From: Amaricoccus sp047275745
Lineage (GTDB): Bacteria > Pseudomonadota > Alphaproteobacteria > Rhodobacterales > Rhodobacteraceae
Direction of reading: 5' to 3'
DNA: 64,000 nt
NCBI RefSeq assembly: GCF_047275745.1
Contig: NZ_JBKQWU010000004.1
Span: 62,001 to 126,000 of the forward strand
Below the pieces are notes generated by a model. That model had not been told where the DNA came from and did no database searches. It was given only the letters and a program-made list of their open reading frames with translations. The translations under genes and the position numbers were made by a program. Shown piece after piece: positions 28,794 through 38,320 of the stretch; positions within the stretch are counted from its first letter, which is position 1; every line of letters begins with the position of its first letter.

Positions 28794-29363
28794 TCACGGC
28801 CGGCGCGATCCGGTCTCGTCGCGGCGGGACGGCATCCGGTCGATGAGGCCCGAGATCTCGCGGACCTGCATCGGCGCCGGGCGACGGAGCGCCACGCGGC
28901 CGTCGATGTCGATCAGCACGACGCCGAAACCCCTCGGCCTGAGCGCGCGGCGCAGCGGCCCGACGGCGGCGGGATCGGTGTCGGTCAGCACGACGACCTG
29001 GCGTTCGGAAAGCTCCTCCATCCCGGCCTCGATCCGGCGCATCTGCTGGATGTATCTCGGGTCGCGGTCGGTATCGGCGAAGATGACCAGCGGTCGCGCG
29101 ACCCAGAGCAGATCGTCGAGCGAGGGCGGTTCCGGCGCGGTTGTGATCGAGCGCGCCTCCGGCGCGGTGTCGGGCGAGCGCGCCTCCGGCGCGGTTTCGG
29201 GCGAGCGCGCGTCCGGCGCGGTTTCGGGCGAGCGCGCCTCCGGCGCGGTGGCGCCGGGCACGTCCCCGCCGGTCGCGGTCGGAGCCTCCGTCGCGGGATC
29301 GGGTTGCGCCCGGGCCGCGGTCGCGGCGACGACGAGCGCGAGCATCAAGAGACGAACTTTCAT
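28794..29363 (-). CDS. DUF4174 domain protein, secreted, with 9-residue repeats
   Basis: 189 aa. Signal peptide MKVRLLMLALVVAATAARAQ, then a low-complexity stretch (about 22-78) of ARSPETAPE repeats. The thioredoxin-like DUF4174 domain (about 80-185) includes WVARPLVIFADTDRDPRYIQ and VVVLTDTDPAAVG. DUF4174 proteins are periplasmic and uncharacterised. It is inserted on the opposite strand between pccA and mcm and shares a short 90-bp divergent spacer with mcm. No redox cysteines are visible. Confidence 0.85.
   Translation of the reverse strand: MKVRLLMLALVVAATAARAQPDPATEAPTATGGDVPGATAPEARSPETAPDARSPETAPEARSPDTAPEARSITTAPEPPSLDDLLWVARPLVIFADTDRDPRYIQQMRRIEAGMEELSERQVVVLTDTDPAAVGPLRRALRPRGFGVVLIDIDGRVALRRPAPMQVREISGLIDRMPSRRDETGSRRP
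29128..29250 (-). repeat. 27-bp in-frame tandem repeat in the DUF4174 gene
   Basis: Four full units (29128-29154, 29155-29181, 29182-29208, 29209-29235) and a partial fifth, each encoding about nine residues (ARSPETAPE-like) between the signal peptide and the domain. The two central units differ by one base. Confidence 0.88.
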
Positions 29364-29453
29364 GCGGGCGTCATCCTGTTCCCAACATAGGCGGTCCGGC
29401 CGGGGATGCGAGAGGGCGGGCGCGGGATTCTGGAATACGTGGAGGGCGTGGGC

Positions 29454-31586
29454 ATGAGCAAGGCAACTCTCGATGACTGGCGGGCGCTGGCGACGCGGGA
29501 ACTGAAGGGCGCGGAGCCGGAGAGCCTGGTCTGGAACACCCCCGAGGGCATCGACGTGAAACCGCTCTACACGGCGGAGGACCTGAAGGGGCTCGATCAT
29601 CTCGACACCCTGCCGGGTCTCGCGCCCTACACGCGGGGACCGCGGGCCACGATGTACGCCGGCAGACCCTGGACGATCCGGCAATACGCGGGCTTTTCCA
29701 CGGCGGAGGAATCGAACGCCTTCTACCGGCGCAACCTCGCCGCCGGGCAGCAGGGCGTCTCGGTCGCCTTCGACCTCGCGACACACCGGGGCTATGACAG
29801 CGACCACCCCCGCGTCGTCGGCGATGTCGGCAAGGCGGGCGTCGCGATCGACTCGGTCGAGGACATGAAGATCCTCTTCGACGGCATCCCGCTCGAGAAG
29901 ATCTCCGTCTCGATGACGATGAACGGCGCGGTCATCCCGATCCTCGCGAGCTTCATCGTCGCGGGCGAGGAACAGGGGGTTTCAAGGGCGCAACTCTCGG
30001 GGACCATCCAGAACGACATCCTGAAGGAGTTCATGGTCCGCAACACCTACATCTACCCGCCCGAGCCCTCGATGCGGATCATCTCCGACATCATCGCCTT
30101 CACGGCGGAGGAGATGCCGCGGTTCAACTCGATCTCGATCTCTGGCTATCACATGCAGGAGGCGGGCGCGAACCTGGCGCAGGAACTGGCCTTCACGCTG
30201 GCGGACGGGCGCGAATATGTCCGCGCGGCGATCGCGAGCGGCCTCGATGTCGATGTCTTCGCGGGGCGGCTGTCGTTCTTCTGGGCGATCGGCATGAACT
30301 TCTTCATGGAAGTCGCGAAGATGCGCGCCGGGCGGATGCTCTGGGCGCGGATCATGTCGGAGTTCGAACCGAAGAAGGCGTCGAGCTCGATGCTGCGTAC
30401 CCACTGCCAGACCAGCGGCGTGAGCCTGCAGGAGCAGGACCCCTACAACAACGTGATCCGCACCGCCTACGAGGCGATGGCCGCGGCGCTCGGCGGCACG
30501 CAGAGCCTGCATACGAACGCGCTCGACGAAGCCATTGCCCTGCCGACGGAATTCTCCGCCCGGATCGCGCGCAACACGCAGCTCATCCTGCAGGAAGAGA
30601 CCGGGATCACCAACGTGGTCGATCCGCTCGCCGGCTCCTACTACGTCGAGAGCCTGACGGCGGAGATCGCCGCCAAGGCCTGGGAACTGATCGAGGAAGT
30701 CGAGAGCCTCGGCGGCATGACCAAGGCGGTGGCCTCGGGCATGCCCAAGCTCCGCATCGAGGAGGCGGCGGCGCGGCGGCAGGCGGCGGTCGACCGCGGC
30801 ACGGAAACCATCGTCGGCGTCAACAAGTACCGGCCCTCGACCGACGACCATATCGAGATCCTCGACGTGGACAATGTGAAGGTGCGCGACTCCCAGATCG
30901 CGCGGCTCGAAAGGATCCGCGCGACACGGGATCAGGCGGCCTGCGACGCGGCGCTCGCGGCGCTGGAGAAGGCGGCGGGTTCGGGCGGCAATCTGCTCGC
31001 CGCCGCGGTCGAGGCGGCGCGCGCGCGCGCCACTGTCGGGGAGATCTCGGACGCGATGGAAAAGGTCTTTGGGCGGCACCGCGCCGAGGTCAAGACGCTC
31101 GCGGGCGTCTATGGCGCGGCCTACGAGGGCGACGAGGGTTTCGCCCAGATCCAGTCGGATGTGGCGAAATTCGCCGAGGACGAAGGGCGGCGGCCCCGGA
31201 TGCTCGTCGTCAAGATGGGCCAGGACGGGCACGACCGGGGCGCGAAGGTGATCGCGACCGCCTTCGCCGATATCGGCTTCGACGTGGACGTGGGGCCGCT
31301 CTTCCAGACGCCCGAGGAGGCGGCGCGCGACGCGGTCGACAACGATGTCCATATCGTCGGCATCTCGTCCCAGGCGGCGGGCCACAAGACGCTGGCGCCG
31401 AAACTGATCGAGGCGTTGCGGGAACAGGGCGCGGGCGACATCCTCGTCATCTGCGGCGGCGTGATCCCGCAGCAGGACTATGCCTTCCTGAAGGACGCCG
31501 GCGTCGCCGCGATCTTCGGTCCGGGTACCAATATTCCCCGCGCGGCCCGAGAGATCCTTGACCTTCTGACCGCTGCCAGAGCATGA
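29454..31586 (+). CDS. mcm: Methylmalonyl-CoA mutase, single-chain
   Basis: 710 aa adenosylcobalamin enzyme converting (R)-methylmalonyl-CoA to succinyl-CoA. N-terminal TIM barrel with RPWTIRQYAGFSTAEESNAF and FDLATHRGYDSDHP, and a C-terminal B12 domain (about 575-705) with base-off ligand His593 in GQDGHDRG. ATG 29454 has GGAGGG about 8 bases upstream. It carries both halves in one chain, as in other Rhodobacterales and mitochondria. A hairpin separates it from maeB. No methylmalonyl-CoA epimerase or MeaB gene is in the window. Confidence 0.97.
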   Translation: MSKATLDDWRALATRELKGAEPESLVWNTPEGIDVKPLYTAEDLKGLDHLDTLPGLAPYTRGPRATMYAGRPWTIRQYAGFSTAEESNAFYRRNLAAGQQGVSVAFDLATHRGYDSDHPRVVGDVGKAGVAIDSVEDMKILFDGIPLEKISVSMTMNGAVIPILASFIVAGEEQGVSRAQLSGTIQNDILKEFMVRNTYIYPPEPSMRIISDIIAFTAEEMPRFNSISISGYHMQEAGANLAQELAFTLADGREYVRAAIASGLDVDVFAGRLSFFWAIGMNFFMEVAKMRAGRMLWARIMSEFEPKKASSSMLRTHCQTSGVSLQEQDPYNNVIRTAYEAMAAALGGTQSLHTNALDEAIALPTEFSARIARNTQLILQEETGITNVVDPLAGSYYVESLTAEIAAKAWELIEEVESLGGMTKAVASGMPKLRIEEAAARRQAAVDRGTETIVGVNKYRPSTDDHIEILDVDNVKVRDSQIARLERIRATRDQAACDAALAALEKAAGSGGNLLAAAVEAARARATVGEISDAMEKVFGRHRAEVKTLAGVYGAAYEGDEGFAQIQSDVAKFAEDEGRRPRMLVVKMGQDGHDRGAKVIATAFADIGFDVDVGPLFQTPEEAARDAVDNDVHIVGISSQAAGHKTLAPKLIEALREQGAGDILVICGGVIPQQDYAFLKDAGVAAIFGPGTNIPRAAREILDLLTAARA

Positions 31587-31590
31587 GCTT

Positions 31591-31620
31591 GGGCGTGCCC
31601 TTCCTGGAGGCGGCACGCCC
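31591..31620 (+). terminator. Stem-loop between mcm and maeB
   Basis: GGGCGTGCC (31591-31599) pairs perfectly with GGCACGCCC (31612-31620) across a 12-base loop. It begins 4 bases after the mcm stop. No T-tract, so it may attenuate or stabilise mRNA ends rather than stop transcription fully. Confidence 0.55.
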
Positions 31621-31648
31621 GGCCAACCATGAGAGGGGAGGATAGCCA

Positions 31649-33925
31649 ATGTCCGAGGGGAGCAGCGACGCCCGTTCCGCGGCGCTCGAGTACCACGAGT
31701 TTCCGACGCCCGGTAAGCTCGAGATCCGCGCGACGAAACCGATGGCGAACCAGCGCGACCTGAGCCGCGCCTACAGCCCCGGCGTCGCGGAGGCCTGCCT
31801 CGAGATCAAGGCGAACCCCCAGGACAGCGTGCGCTACACCGCGCGCGGCAACCTCGTCGCGGTGGTCTCGAACGGCTCCGCCGTGCTCGGGCTCGGCAAT
31901 ATCGGCGCGCTCGCCTCCAAGCCGGTGATGGAAGGCAAGGCGGTTCTGTTCAAGAAATTCGCCAATATCGACTGTTTCGATATCGAGGTGGACGAAACGG
32001 ATCCGGTGAAGCTCGCCGAGATCGTCGCCTCCCTGGAGCCGACCTTCGGCGCCATCAACCTCGAGGACATCAAGGCGCCCGACTGCTTCATCGTCGAGCG
32101 GCTCTGCCGCGAGAAGATGAACATCCCCGTGTTCCACGACGACCAGCACGGCACGGCGATCGTGGTCGGCGCCGCGGCGACCAACGCGATCAAGGTCGCG
32201 AACAAGACCTTCGAGCAGATCAAGGTCGTCTCGACCGGCGGCGGCGCGGCGGGCATCGCCTGCCTCAACATGCTGCTGAAGCTCGGCGTGAAACGCGAGA
32301 ACGTCTGGCTCTGCGATATCCACGGCCTCGTCCATGAGGGCCGGGAGATCGACATGAACCCCGAGAAGGCCGCCTTCGCGCAGAAGAGCGAGCTTCGCAC
32401 GCTCGGCGAGGTGATCGAGGGCGCGGATCTGTTCCTCGGCCTCTCCGGTCCCGGCGTGCTGACCGGCGAGATGGTAAAGCGGATGAACGGCGATCCGATC
32501 GTCTTCGCGCTCGCCAACCCCAATCCGGAGATCGACCCGGCCGAGGCGCGGGCGGCCAATCCCGATGTGATCATGGCGACTGGCCGTTCGGACTATCCGA
32601 ACCAGGTCAACAACGTGCTCTGCTTCCCCTTCATCTTCCGGGGCGCGCTCGACGTGGGCGCGACCGAGATCAACGACGAGATGTCGATCGCCTGCGTCGA
32701 GGGGATCGCGGCGCTCGCGCGTGCCTCGTCGAGCGCCGAGGCCGCGGCCGCCTATCAGGGCGAGCGGCTTTCCTTCGGCCGCGATTACCTCATCCCGAAG
32801 CCCTTCGACCCGAGGCTGCTCGCGATCGTGGCGGGCGCGGTCGCCAAGGCGGCGATGGACAGCGGCGTGGCGACCCGGCCGCTCGACGATCTCGAAGCCT
32901 ACAAGTCGCGGCTGAACGCCTCGGTCTACCGCTCGGCCTTCATCATGCGGCAGGTCTTCGACGTGGCGCGCGAGGGTGACCGGCGCATCGTCTTCGGCGA
33001 GGGCGAGGACGAGCGCGTGCTGCGCGCCGCCCAGGCGATGCTGGAGGAGGGCGTCGGCCGTCCGATCCTGATCGGCCGTCCCGAAGTCATGACACTCCGC
33101 TGCGAACGGGCGGCGCTGCCGATCCAGGTCGGCGTGGATTTCGACTATGTGAACCCGGAAGGCGACCCGCGCTACCGCGAGTACTGGGGAACCTATCACC
33201 AGATCATGCAGCGCCGGGGCGTCACCCCGGATCTCGCCCGCGCGATCATGCGCACGAATTCGACGGCGATCGGCGCCGTCATGGTGGCGCGGGGCGAGGC
33301 GGACAGCCTCATCTGCGGGACCTTCGGCCAGTATCTGTGGCACCTGAACTATATCCGGCAGGTGCTTGCGACGCCGGCGCTGGCGCCGGTCGGCGCGCTG
33401 TCGCTCATGATCGCGGAGAAGACGGTGCTCTTCGTCGCCGACACGCAGGTAAACCCGGAACCCACGGCCCAGCAGATCGCCGAGACCGTGATCGCGGCCG
33501 CGCGCCATGCGCGCCGCTTCGGCGTCGAGCCGAAGATCGCGCTCTGTTCGCATTCCCAGTTCGGCAATCTCGACACCGATTCCGGCCGGCGCATGCGGGC
33601 GGCGCTCGAGATCCTCGACGCGCGCGAGGCCGATTTCGAATACGAGGGCGAGATGCATTCCGATCTGGCGCTCGATCCGGAGCTCCGGTCGCGCATCTAC
33701 CCGAATTCGCGGCTCCAGGGGGCGGCGAATGTGCTGGTCTTCGCCAATACCGACGCGGCGAGCGCGGTCCGCAACATCATCAAGATGGTGTCCGGCGGGC
33801 TTGAGGTCGGGCCGATCCTGATGGGGATGGGCAATCAGGCGCATATCGTCACGCCCTCGATCACCGCGCGCGGCCTTCTCAATATCGCCGCGCTCGCGGG
33901 GGCGCCCGTGCATACCTACGGCTGA
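31649..33925 (+). CDS. maeB: NADP-dependent malic enzyme with phosphotransacetylase-like domain
   Basis: 758 aa. Malic enzyme domain (about 1-425): RDLSRAYSPGVAEACLEI, GNIGALASKPVMEGKA, VFHDDQHGTAIV and the NADP fold VVSTGGGAAGIAC. The C-terminal half (about 440-758) is a phosphate-acetyltransferase-like domain that in this MaeB class is regulatory rather than catalytic. It decarboxylates malate to pyruvate plus NADPH. Its place between mcm and prpE fits the return of propionate-derived C4 acids to pyruvate. GGGGAGGA lies upstream of the ATG. Confidence 0.96.
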   Translation: MSEGSSDARSAALEYHEFPTPGKLEIRATKPMANQRDLSRAYSPGVAEACLEIKANPQDSVRYTARGNLVAVVSNGSAVLGLGNIGALASKPVMEGKAVLFKKFANIDCFDIEVDETDPVKLAEIVASLEPTFGAINLEDIKAPDCFIVERLCREKMNIPVFHDDQHGTAIVVGAAATNAIKVANKTFEQIKVVSTGGGAAGIACLNMLLKLGVKRENVWLCDIHGLVHEGREIDMNPEKAAFAQKSELRTLGEVIEGADLFLGLSGPGVLTGEMVKRMNGDPIVFALANPNPEIDPAEARAANPDVIMATGRSDYPNQVNNVLCFPFIFRGALDVGATEINDEMSIACVEGIAALARASSSAEAAAAYQGERLSFGRDYLIPKPFDPRLLAIVAGAVAKAAMDSGVATRPLDDLEAYKSRLNASVYRSAFIMRQVFDVAREGDRRIVFGEGEDERVLRAAQAMLEEGVGRPILIGRPEVMTLRCERAALPIQVGVDFDYVNPEGDPRYREYWGTYHQIMQRRGVTPDLARAIMRTNSTAIGAVMVARGEADSLICGTFGQYLWHLNYIRQVLATPALAPVGALSLMIAEKTVLFVADTQVNPEPTAQQIAETVIAAARHARRFGVEPKIALCSHSQFGNLDTDSGRRMRAALEILDAREADFEYEGEMHSDLALDPELRSRIYPNSRLQGAANVLVFANTDAASAVRNIIKMVSGGLEVGPILMGMGNQAHIVTPSITARGLLNIAALAGAPVHTYG

Positions 33926-33965
33926 GCTTGCCGCCGGGTCGCGGCGGTCACGAGAGGAGGACAGG

Positions 33966-35870
33966 ATGGCATACCGGGACATCTACGAAGGCTGGCGGAA
34001 CGATCCGGAAGCGTTCTGGCTCGAGGCCGCCAAGGCGGTCGACTGGATCCGTCCTCCCTCCCGGGCGCTCGACGAGAGCCGGGCGCCGCTCTACGGCTGG
34101 TTCGCCGATGCCGAATGCAACGTCTGCCAGAACGCGGTGGACCGTCATGTCGCGGCGGGCCGGGGCGATCAGGTGGCGATCATCCATGACAGCCCCGTCA
34201 CCGGCGCGAAGTCGAAGATGACCTATGCCGAACTGCTCGACCAGGTCTCGCGCCTCGCCGGCGCGATGGCGGCGCGCGGCATCACCAAGGGCGACCGCGT
34301 GCTCATCTACATGCCGATGGTGCCGGAAGCCCTGGTCGCGATGCTGGCCTGCGCCCGGATCGGCGCGGTGCATTCGGTGGTTTTCGGCGGTTTCGCGGCG
34401 CCGGAACTGGCGGTTCGCATCAACGATGCGAGCCCGAAGGCGATCCTGCTCGCCTCCTGCGGCATCGAACCGGGCCGGGTCGTGGCCTACAAGCCCATGG
34501 TCGACGCGGCGATCGAGATGGCGGAGACCAAACCGGACTTCTGCTTCGTCCTCCAGCGGCCCCAGTCCGAAGCCGCGCTGGTCGAGGGGCGCGACGAGGA
34601 CTGGGCGACGGCGGTCGCACAGGCGGAGCCCGCCGATTGCGTCGCCGTGGGCGGCATGGACCCGCTCTATATCCTCTACACCTCGGGCACGACCGGCCAG
34701 CCGAAGGGCGTGGTCCGCGCGTCCGCGGGCTATATGGTCGCGCTCCTCTGGACGATGCCGAACGTCTATCAGGTGAACCCCGGCGAGGTGTTCTGGAGCG
34801 CCTCCGATGTGGGCTGGGTCGTCGGCCATTCCTACATCTGCTACGCGCCGTTGCTGCTCGGCGCGACGACCGTCGTCTATGAAGGCAAGCCGGTCGGCAC
34901 GCCCGATGCCGGGGCCTTCTGGCGGGTGATCGAGGAACACGAGGTGAAGAGCTTCTTCACCGCGCCGACCGCGCTCAGGGCGATCAAGCGCGACGACCCG
35001 GCCGGCGACCGGCTGCGCGACTACGACACGTCGAGCCTCCGGGCGCTCTATCTCGCCGGCGAGCGCGCGGACCCCGACACGGTGGAATGGGCGGCGCGGA
35101 TGCTCGACGTGCCGGTGATCGACAACTGGTGGCAGACCGAGACCGGCTGGCCGATCTGCGCCAATCCCGCGGGGATCGAACTTCTGCCGGTCAAGCTCGG
35201 CTCGCCGACGCTGGCGCTGCCGGGCTACGATGTCCGGATCCTCTCACCCGAGGGACAGCCGATCGCCGCCGGCGAACTGGGCGCGGTGGCGATCAAGCTG
35301 CCGCTGCCGCCGGGGACGCTCTCGACGCTCTGGCACGCCGAGGAGCGCTACCTGAAGTCCTACCTCACGACCTTCCCCGGCTATTACGAGACCGGGGACG
35401 CGGGGATGATCGACGAGGACGGCTACCTGCACATCATGGCGCGCACCGATGACGTGATCAACGTCGCGGGGCACCGGCTCTCGACCGGGGGCATGGAGGA
35501 AGTGCTGGCGAGCCACCCGGACGTGGCCGAATGCGCGGTGATCGGGATCAGCGACGCGCTGAAGGGCCAGCTGCCGATGGGCTTTCTCTGTCTCAACCGG
35601 GGCTGCGAGCGCGATCATGACGAGATCATCCGCGAATGCGTCAAGCTCGTGCGCGAGAAGATCGGTCCGGTCGCTGCCTTCCGCGACGCGGTCGTGGTCG
35701 ACCGACTGCCGAAGACGCGTTCGGGCAAGATCCTGCGCGGCGTGATGGTGCGGATCGCGGATGGCCAGGACTACAAGGCGCCCGCGACGATCGACGATCC
35801 GGTCGTCCTCGACGAGATCACCGACAGCCTGACGAAGATCGGCTACGGCAAGCGCGCCGACGCGACCTGA
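33966..35870 (+). CDS. prpE: Propionyl-CoA synthetase
   Basis: 634 aa acyl-adenylate-forming ligase (propionate + ATP + CoA). The N-terminus MAYRDIYEGWRNDPEAFWLE is that of the PrpE/AcsA group. AMP-binding motif YILYTSGTTGQPKGV, then NWWQTETGWPI, TGDAGMIDEDGYL and the C-terminal acetylatable lysine PKTRSGKI. It is PrpE rather than acetyl-CoA synthetase by length, by overall resemblance and by context beside pcc/mcm. AGGAGG lies 5 bases before the ATG, 40 bp after maeB. Confidence 0.95.
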   Translation: MAYRDIYEGWRNDPEAFWLEAAKAVDWIRPPSRALDESRAPLYGWFADAECNVCQNAVDRHVAAGRGDQVAIIHDSPVTGAKSKMTYAELLDQVSRLAGAMAARGITKGDRVLIYMPMVPEALVAMLACARIGAVHSVVFGGFAAPELAVRINDASPKAILLASCGIEPGRVVAYKPMVDAAIEMAETKPDFCFVLQRPQSEAALVEGRDEDWATAVAQAEPADCVAVGGMDPLYILYTSGTTGQPKGVVRASAGYMVALLWTMPNVYQVNPGEVFWSASDVGWVVGHSYICYAPLLLGATTVVYEGKPVGTPDAGAFWRVIEEHEVKSFFTAPTALRAIKRDDPAGDRLRDYDTSSLRALYLAGERADPDTVEWAARMLDVPVIDNWWQTETGWPICANPAGIELLPVKLGSPTLALPGYDVRILSPEGQPIAAGELGAVAIKLPLPPGTLSTLWHAEERYLKSYLTTFPGYYETGDAGMIDEDGYLHIMARTDDVINVAGHRLSTGGMEEVLASHPDVAECAVIGISDALKGQLPMGFLCLNRGCERDHDEIIRECVKLVREKIGPVAAFRDAVVVDRLPKTRSGKILRGVMVRIADGQDYKAPATIDDPVVLDEITDSLTKIGYGKRADAT

Positions 35871-35952
35871 ACCGCCGGCTTCCGCCAGACCTCCACCGTC
35901 GCGCCACCGCCTCGGCCACCCGGAAAAGGGTGGCCCGTGCAGCCTATGCGAG

Positions 35953-35971
35953 TGAAATCGACTTGATTTCA
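35953..35971. promoter_or_regulatory. Perfect 7-bp inverted repeat upstream of the sensor locus
   Basis: TGAAATC-GACTT-GATTTCA in an AT-rich patch 53 bp before the ATG at 36024. It looks like an operator for a dimeric regulator; none can be named. Confidence 0.45.
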
Positions 35972-35972
35972 A

Positions 35973-35999
35973 CCCAGCATAGTGCTTGCTATGGCTGGG
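35973..35999 (+). terminator. Bulged stem-loop after prpE
   Basis: CCCAGCATAG (35973-35982) pairs with CTATGGCTGGG (35989-35999) with one bulged G, loop TGCTTG, followed by GTTTCTC. It is a candidate intrinsic terminator of the propionate operon. Confidence 0.5.
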
Positions 36000-36023
36000 G
36001 GTTTCTCGGCTCCGCCTGGTGAC

Positions 36024-36557
36024 ATGATCGGACAGAAGGTAGCAGTGGTGGTGGTCGGCAAGGGTCGTTTTGGGACATGTCTCGCCGCGTTCGCCCTGAT
36101 TCTGATACTGACGGCGCCGGGAGGCCGGGCCGGAGCGGTCGGTCCCGAGGCTCCGGCCCTGACCGCGGTCGCCACGGACCCCGAGGCCGAGACGGCGCTC
36201 TCGCTCGGTGATCTGCGCGCGCTGCCCTAAACCACGGTCGCCACGCGCACGCCCTTCAACGACGGTGTGGTGGCCTATCGCGGCCCGCTGATGCGGGATG
36301 TCCTTCACGCGCTCGGCCTCAGGGACGCGGCTTCGGTCTTCTGTCTCGCGGTGAACGATTACAGCGTCGAGATACCGACCAGGGATTTCCACGACTGGGA
36401 TGTCATTCTGGCGATGGAGGCGGACGGCGCGCCGCTGCCTCCGCGCGAGACCGGGCCGCTCTGGATCATCTATCCGGTCAGCGACCATCCCGAACTCGGG
36501 GGCCGGGTCTACAGCGAGCGACTGATCTGGCAGCTCATCCGGATCGAGGCGCGCTGA
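36024..36557 (+). pseudogene. Secreted molybdopterin-fold (sulfite-oxidase-like) protein, broken by in-frame TAA
   Basis: One frame runs from a signal peptide (GTCLAAFALILILTAPGG) through LSLGDLRALP to TAA 36228-36230 and then continues, in the same frame, as TTVATRTPFNDGVVAYRGPL... to TGA 36557. The downstream part carries NDYSVEIP, GPLWIIYPVSDHPEL and WQLIRIEAR, hallmarks of small periplasmic proteins related to the PF00174 oxidoreductase molybdopterin domain. In relatives the position after LP is often Gln, so a C-to-T change (CAA to TAA) explains the stop. The whole would be about 177 residues. The start is uncertain (ATG 36024 or GTGs near 36045). It abuts the histidine kinase by 5 bp. 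Sequencing error or readthrough are alternatives. Confidence 0.8.
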
Positions 36558-36562
36558 CATTG

Positions 36563-38248
36563 ATGGGCCCGGCTCCGCGTTACCTTGGGATCGTCATGCT
36601 GCTCGCGGCCGGCGTGATCGCCTTGCTCGGCTACGCGGCGATGCGGCGCGACGCCGAGATGCTCGACAAGAACGGGCGGAGCGCCACCCTCTGGTGGGGC
36701 ACGCAGACCGAGATCGAGATGCTGCGTTTCGAGCTCCAACTTGCCAACATGCGCGCGCTCGGCACCGAGCAGGCCGTCGAGGAGGTCCGCAAGAGCTTCG
36801 ATGTGCTGTGGAGCCGCGTGGCGATGATCGGCGCGGGCTCGATCGGCGCCCGGCTGCGCGAATTCGATCGCGGCGAGGGGGCGCTCGCAGACCTGTCGCG
36901 GTTCCTGCGCGCCGCGGACCCGGTGATCGCCGAGTTGCGCCCCGGAGATGCCGCGCGCGCGAGCGAGCTCCTGCGCCGGCTCGAAGGCTTTCACCAGCCA
37001 TTGCGCCTCTACACGTTGAGCGTGATGCGCGAGGACGCGGCGATCGCCGAGCGGCTGCATGATCGCATCGCCTGGAGCGCGCGCGCCATCGTCTCGGTCA
37101 GCGGTCTCGCGCTTTTCGTCGCGCTCACGTCGCTGTTCCTCATCCTGCGCGACAACCAGGGCCAGCGCGCCCTGGCGCGGGTCAGCCAGCGCGCCGCCGA
37201 ACAGGCCGAACTCGCCAGCCGGGCGAAGTCGCGGCTCCTGACCATGATGAGCCATGAGTTGCGCAATCCGCTGAACGGGGTGCTCGGCCCGCTGGCGCTG
37301 CTCGGCCAGAGCGAGATCGGTTCGCGCCAGCGCCGTCTGGTCGAGCAGGCGAGCCAGTCGGGCCATGCGATGTCGCAGCTGGTCGAAAGCCTGCTCGACT
37401 ATGGCGAGATCCAGGACGGCAGGTTCGAGACCCGGTCCGAGCCGATGCGCGTCGCGACGCTGGCCGAGACGATCCGGGAGCGGGTCAGATCGTCGACCGG
37501 CGTCGGTCTCGCGGTGACGGTCGCGGAGGGCACGCCCGCCATGCTGCGGGGCGATCAAAACCGGCTGAGCCAAGTCTATGTCCACCTCGCCGAATATCTG
37601 CTGGGAAGCAGCGATCCAGGGGGGATCGCGCTCGACCTGAGCCACCGGCCGGGGGAACTGGTCGGCACCCTGCGACTCGGGCAGGCGCCGGAACTTGGCT
37701 GGAAGCTGGAACTGCTGCTCGAACTCAGCCATGCCGCGTCCGACCAGCTCGCCAGCGACAAGCTCGGAAGCGACGCGCTTCAGCCGCTGATCGCGCGCAG
37801 CCTGATCGCCGCGCTTGGAGGCGGGCTCGTGCTCAAGCACGACTCCGCCGGCGGCCGTGCGATGATCGTGACCGTGCCGGCACGGGAACTCGCGTTGAGG
37901 CCGATGCGGATCGTGCTCGACACGCGCTCCCGGGCGCTCGCCGCGATCTACCGGGCCGCGTTGCGCTCGCCGGAGATCATCATCGGGGACCCGGCCGGTT
38001 CGGACGCGGCGGATCTGGTCCTGGTCGACGCCGCCCGCGCCGAGGACGAGGCGGAGACGGCCGGCCTGCGCGCCCGCTATCCCGGCGCGCTTCTCTTCGC
38101 CATCGGCCGGCCGCGCACCCCATCCGCCTTCGACGAAGTGGTGGAGGAGCCGAACGACCTGGCGGGCCTGCGCGCCCGGATCATGCGCCGGATGGTACCA
38201 GAGGATGAAGCTTTGCCAAGGCGCGCGGCCCGCGGTAACGTTCGCTGA
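36563..38248 (+). CDS. Membrane histidine kinase with eroded ATPase domain
   Basis: 561 aa. TM1 (about 8-27) and TM2 (about 175-195) flank a helical periplasmic sensor. A coiled segment leads to a HisKA domain with the phospho-acceptor His231 in MMSHELRNPLNG. The following HATPase region keeps DQNRLSQVYVHL but lacks the N-box asparagine and the DxGxG loop. The last 120 residues look like a degenerate receiver (DLVLVDAARAEDE). It may therefore be a sensor that depends on another kinase. It starts 5 bp after the broken sensor gene and precedes the soluble kinase-REC-HPt gene by 72 bp. Confidence 0.86.
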   Translation: MGPAPRYLGIVMLLAAGVIALLGYAAMRRDAEMLDKNGRSATLWWGTQTEIEMLRFELQLANMRALGTEQAVEEVRKSFDVLWSRVAMIGAGSIGARLREFDRGEGALADLSRFLRAADPVIAELRPGDAARASELLRRLEGFHQPLRLYTLSVMREDAAIAERLHDRIAWSARAIVSVSGLALFVALTSLFLILRDNQGQRALARVSQRAAEQAELASRAKSRLLTMMSHELRNPLNGVLGPLALLGQSEIGSRQRRLVEQASQSGHAMSQLVESLLDYGEIQDGRFETRSEPMRVATLAETIRERVRSSTGVGLAVTVAEGTPAMLRGDQNRLSQVYVHLAEYLLGSSDPGGIALDLSHRPGELVGTLRLGQAPELGWKLELLLELSHAASDQLASDKLGSDALQPLIARSLIAALGGGLVLKHDSAGGRAMIVTVPARELALRPMRIVLDTRSRALAAIYRAALRSPEIIIGDPAGSDAADLVLVDAARAEDEAETAGLRARYPGALLFAIGRPRTPSAFDEVVEEPNDLAGLRARIMRRMVPEDEALPRRAARGNVR

Positions 38249-38320
38249 GGTCGCGGCGACGTTTTCAGCCTTGAGACTTGGCGCCTGGAGAGGCGGCGCG
38301 CGCGAACGGGAAGAACTGGA

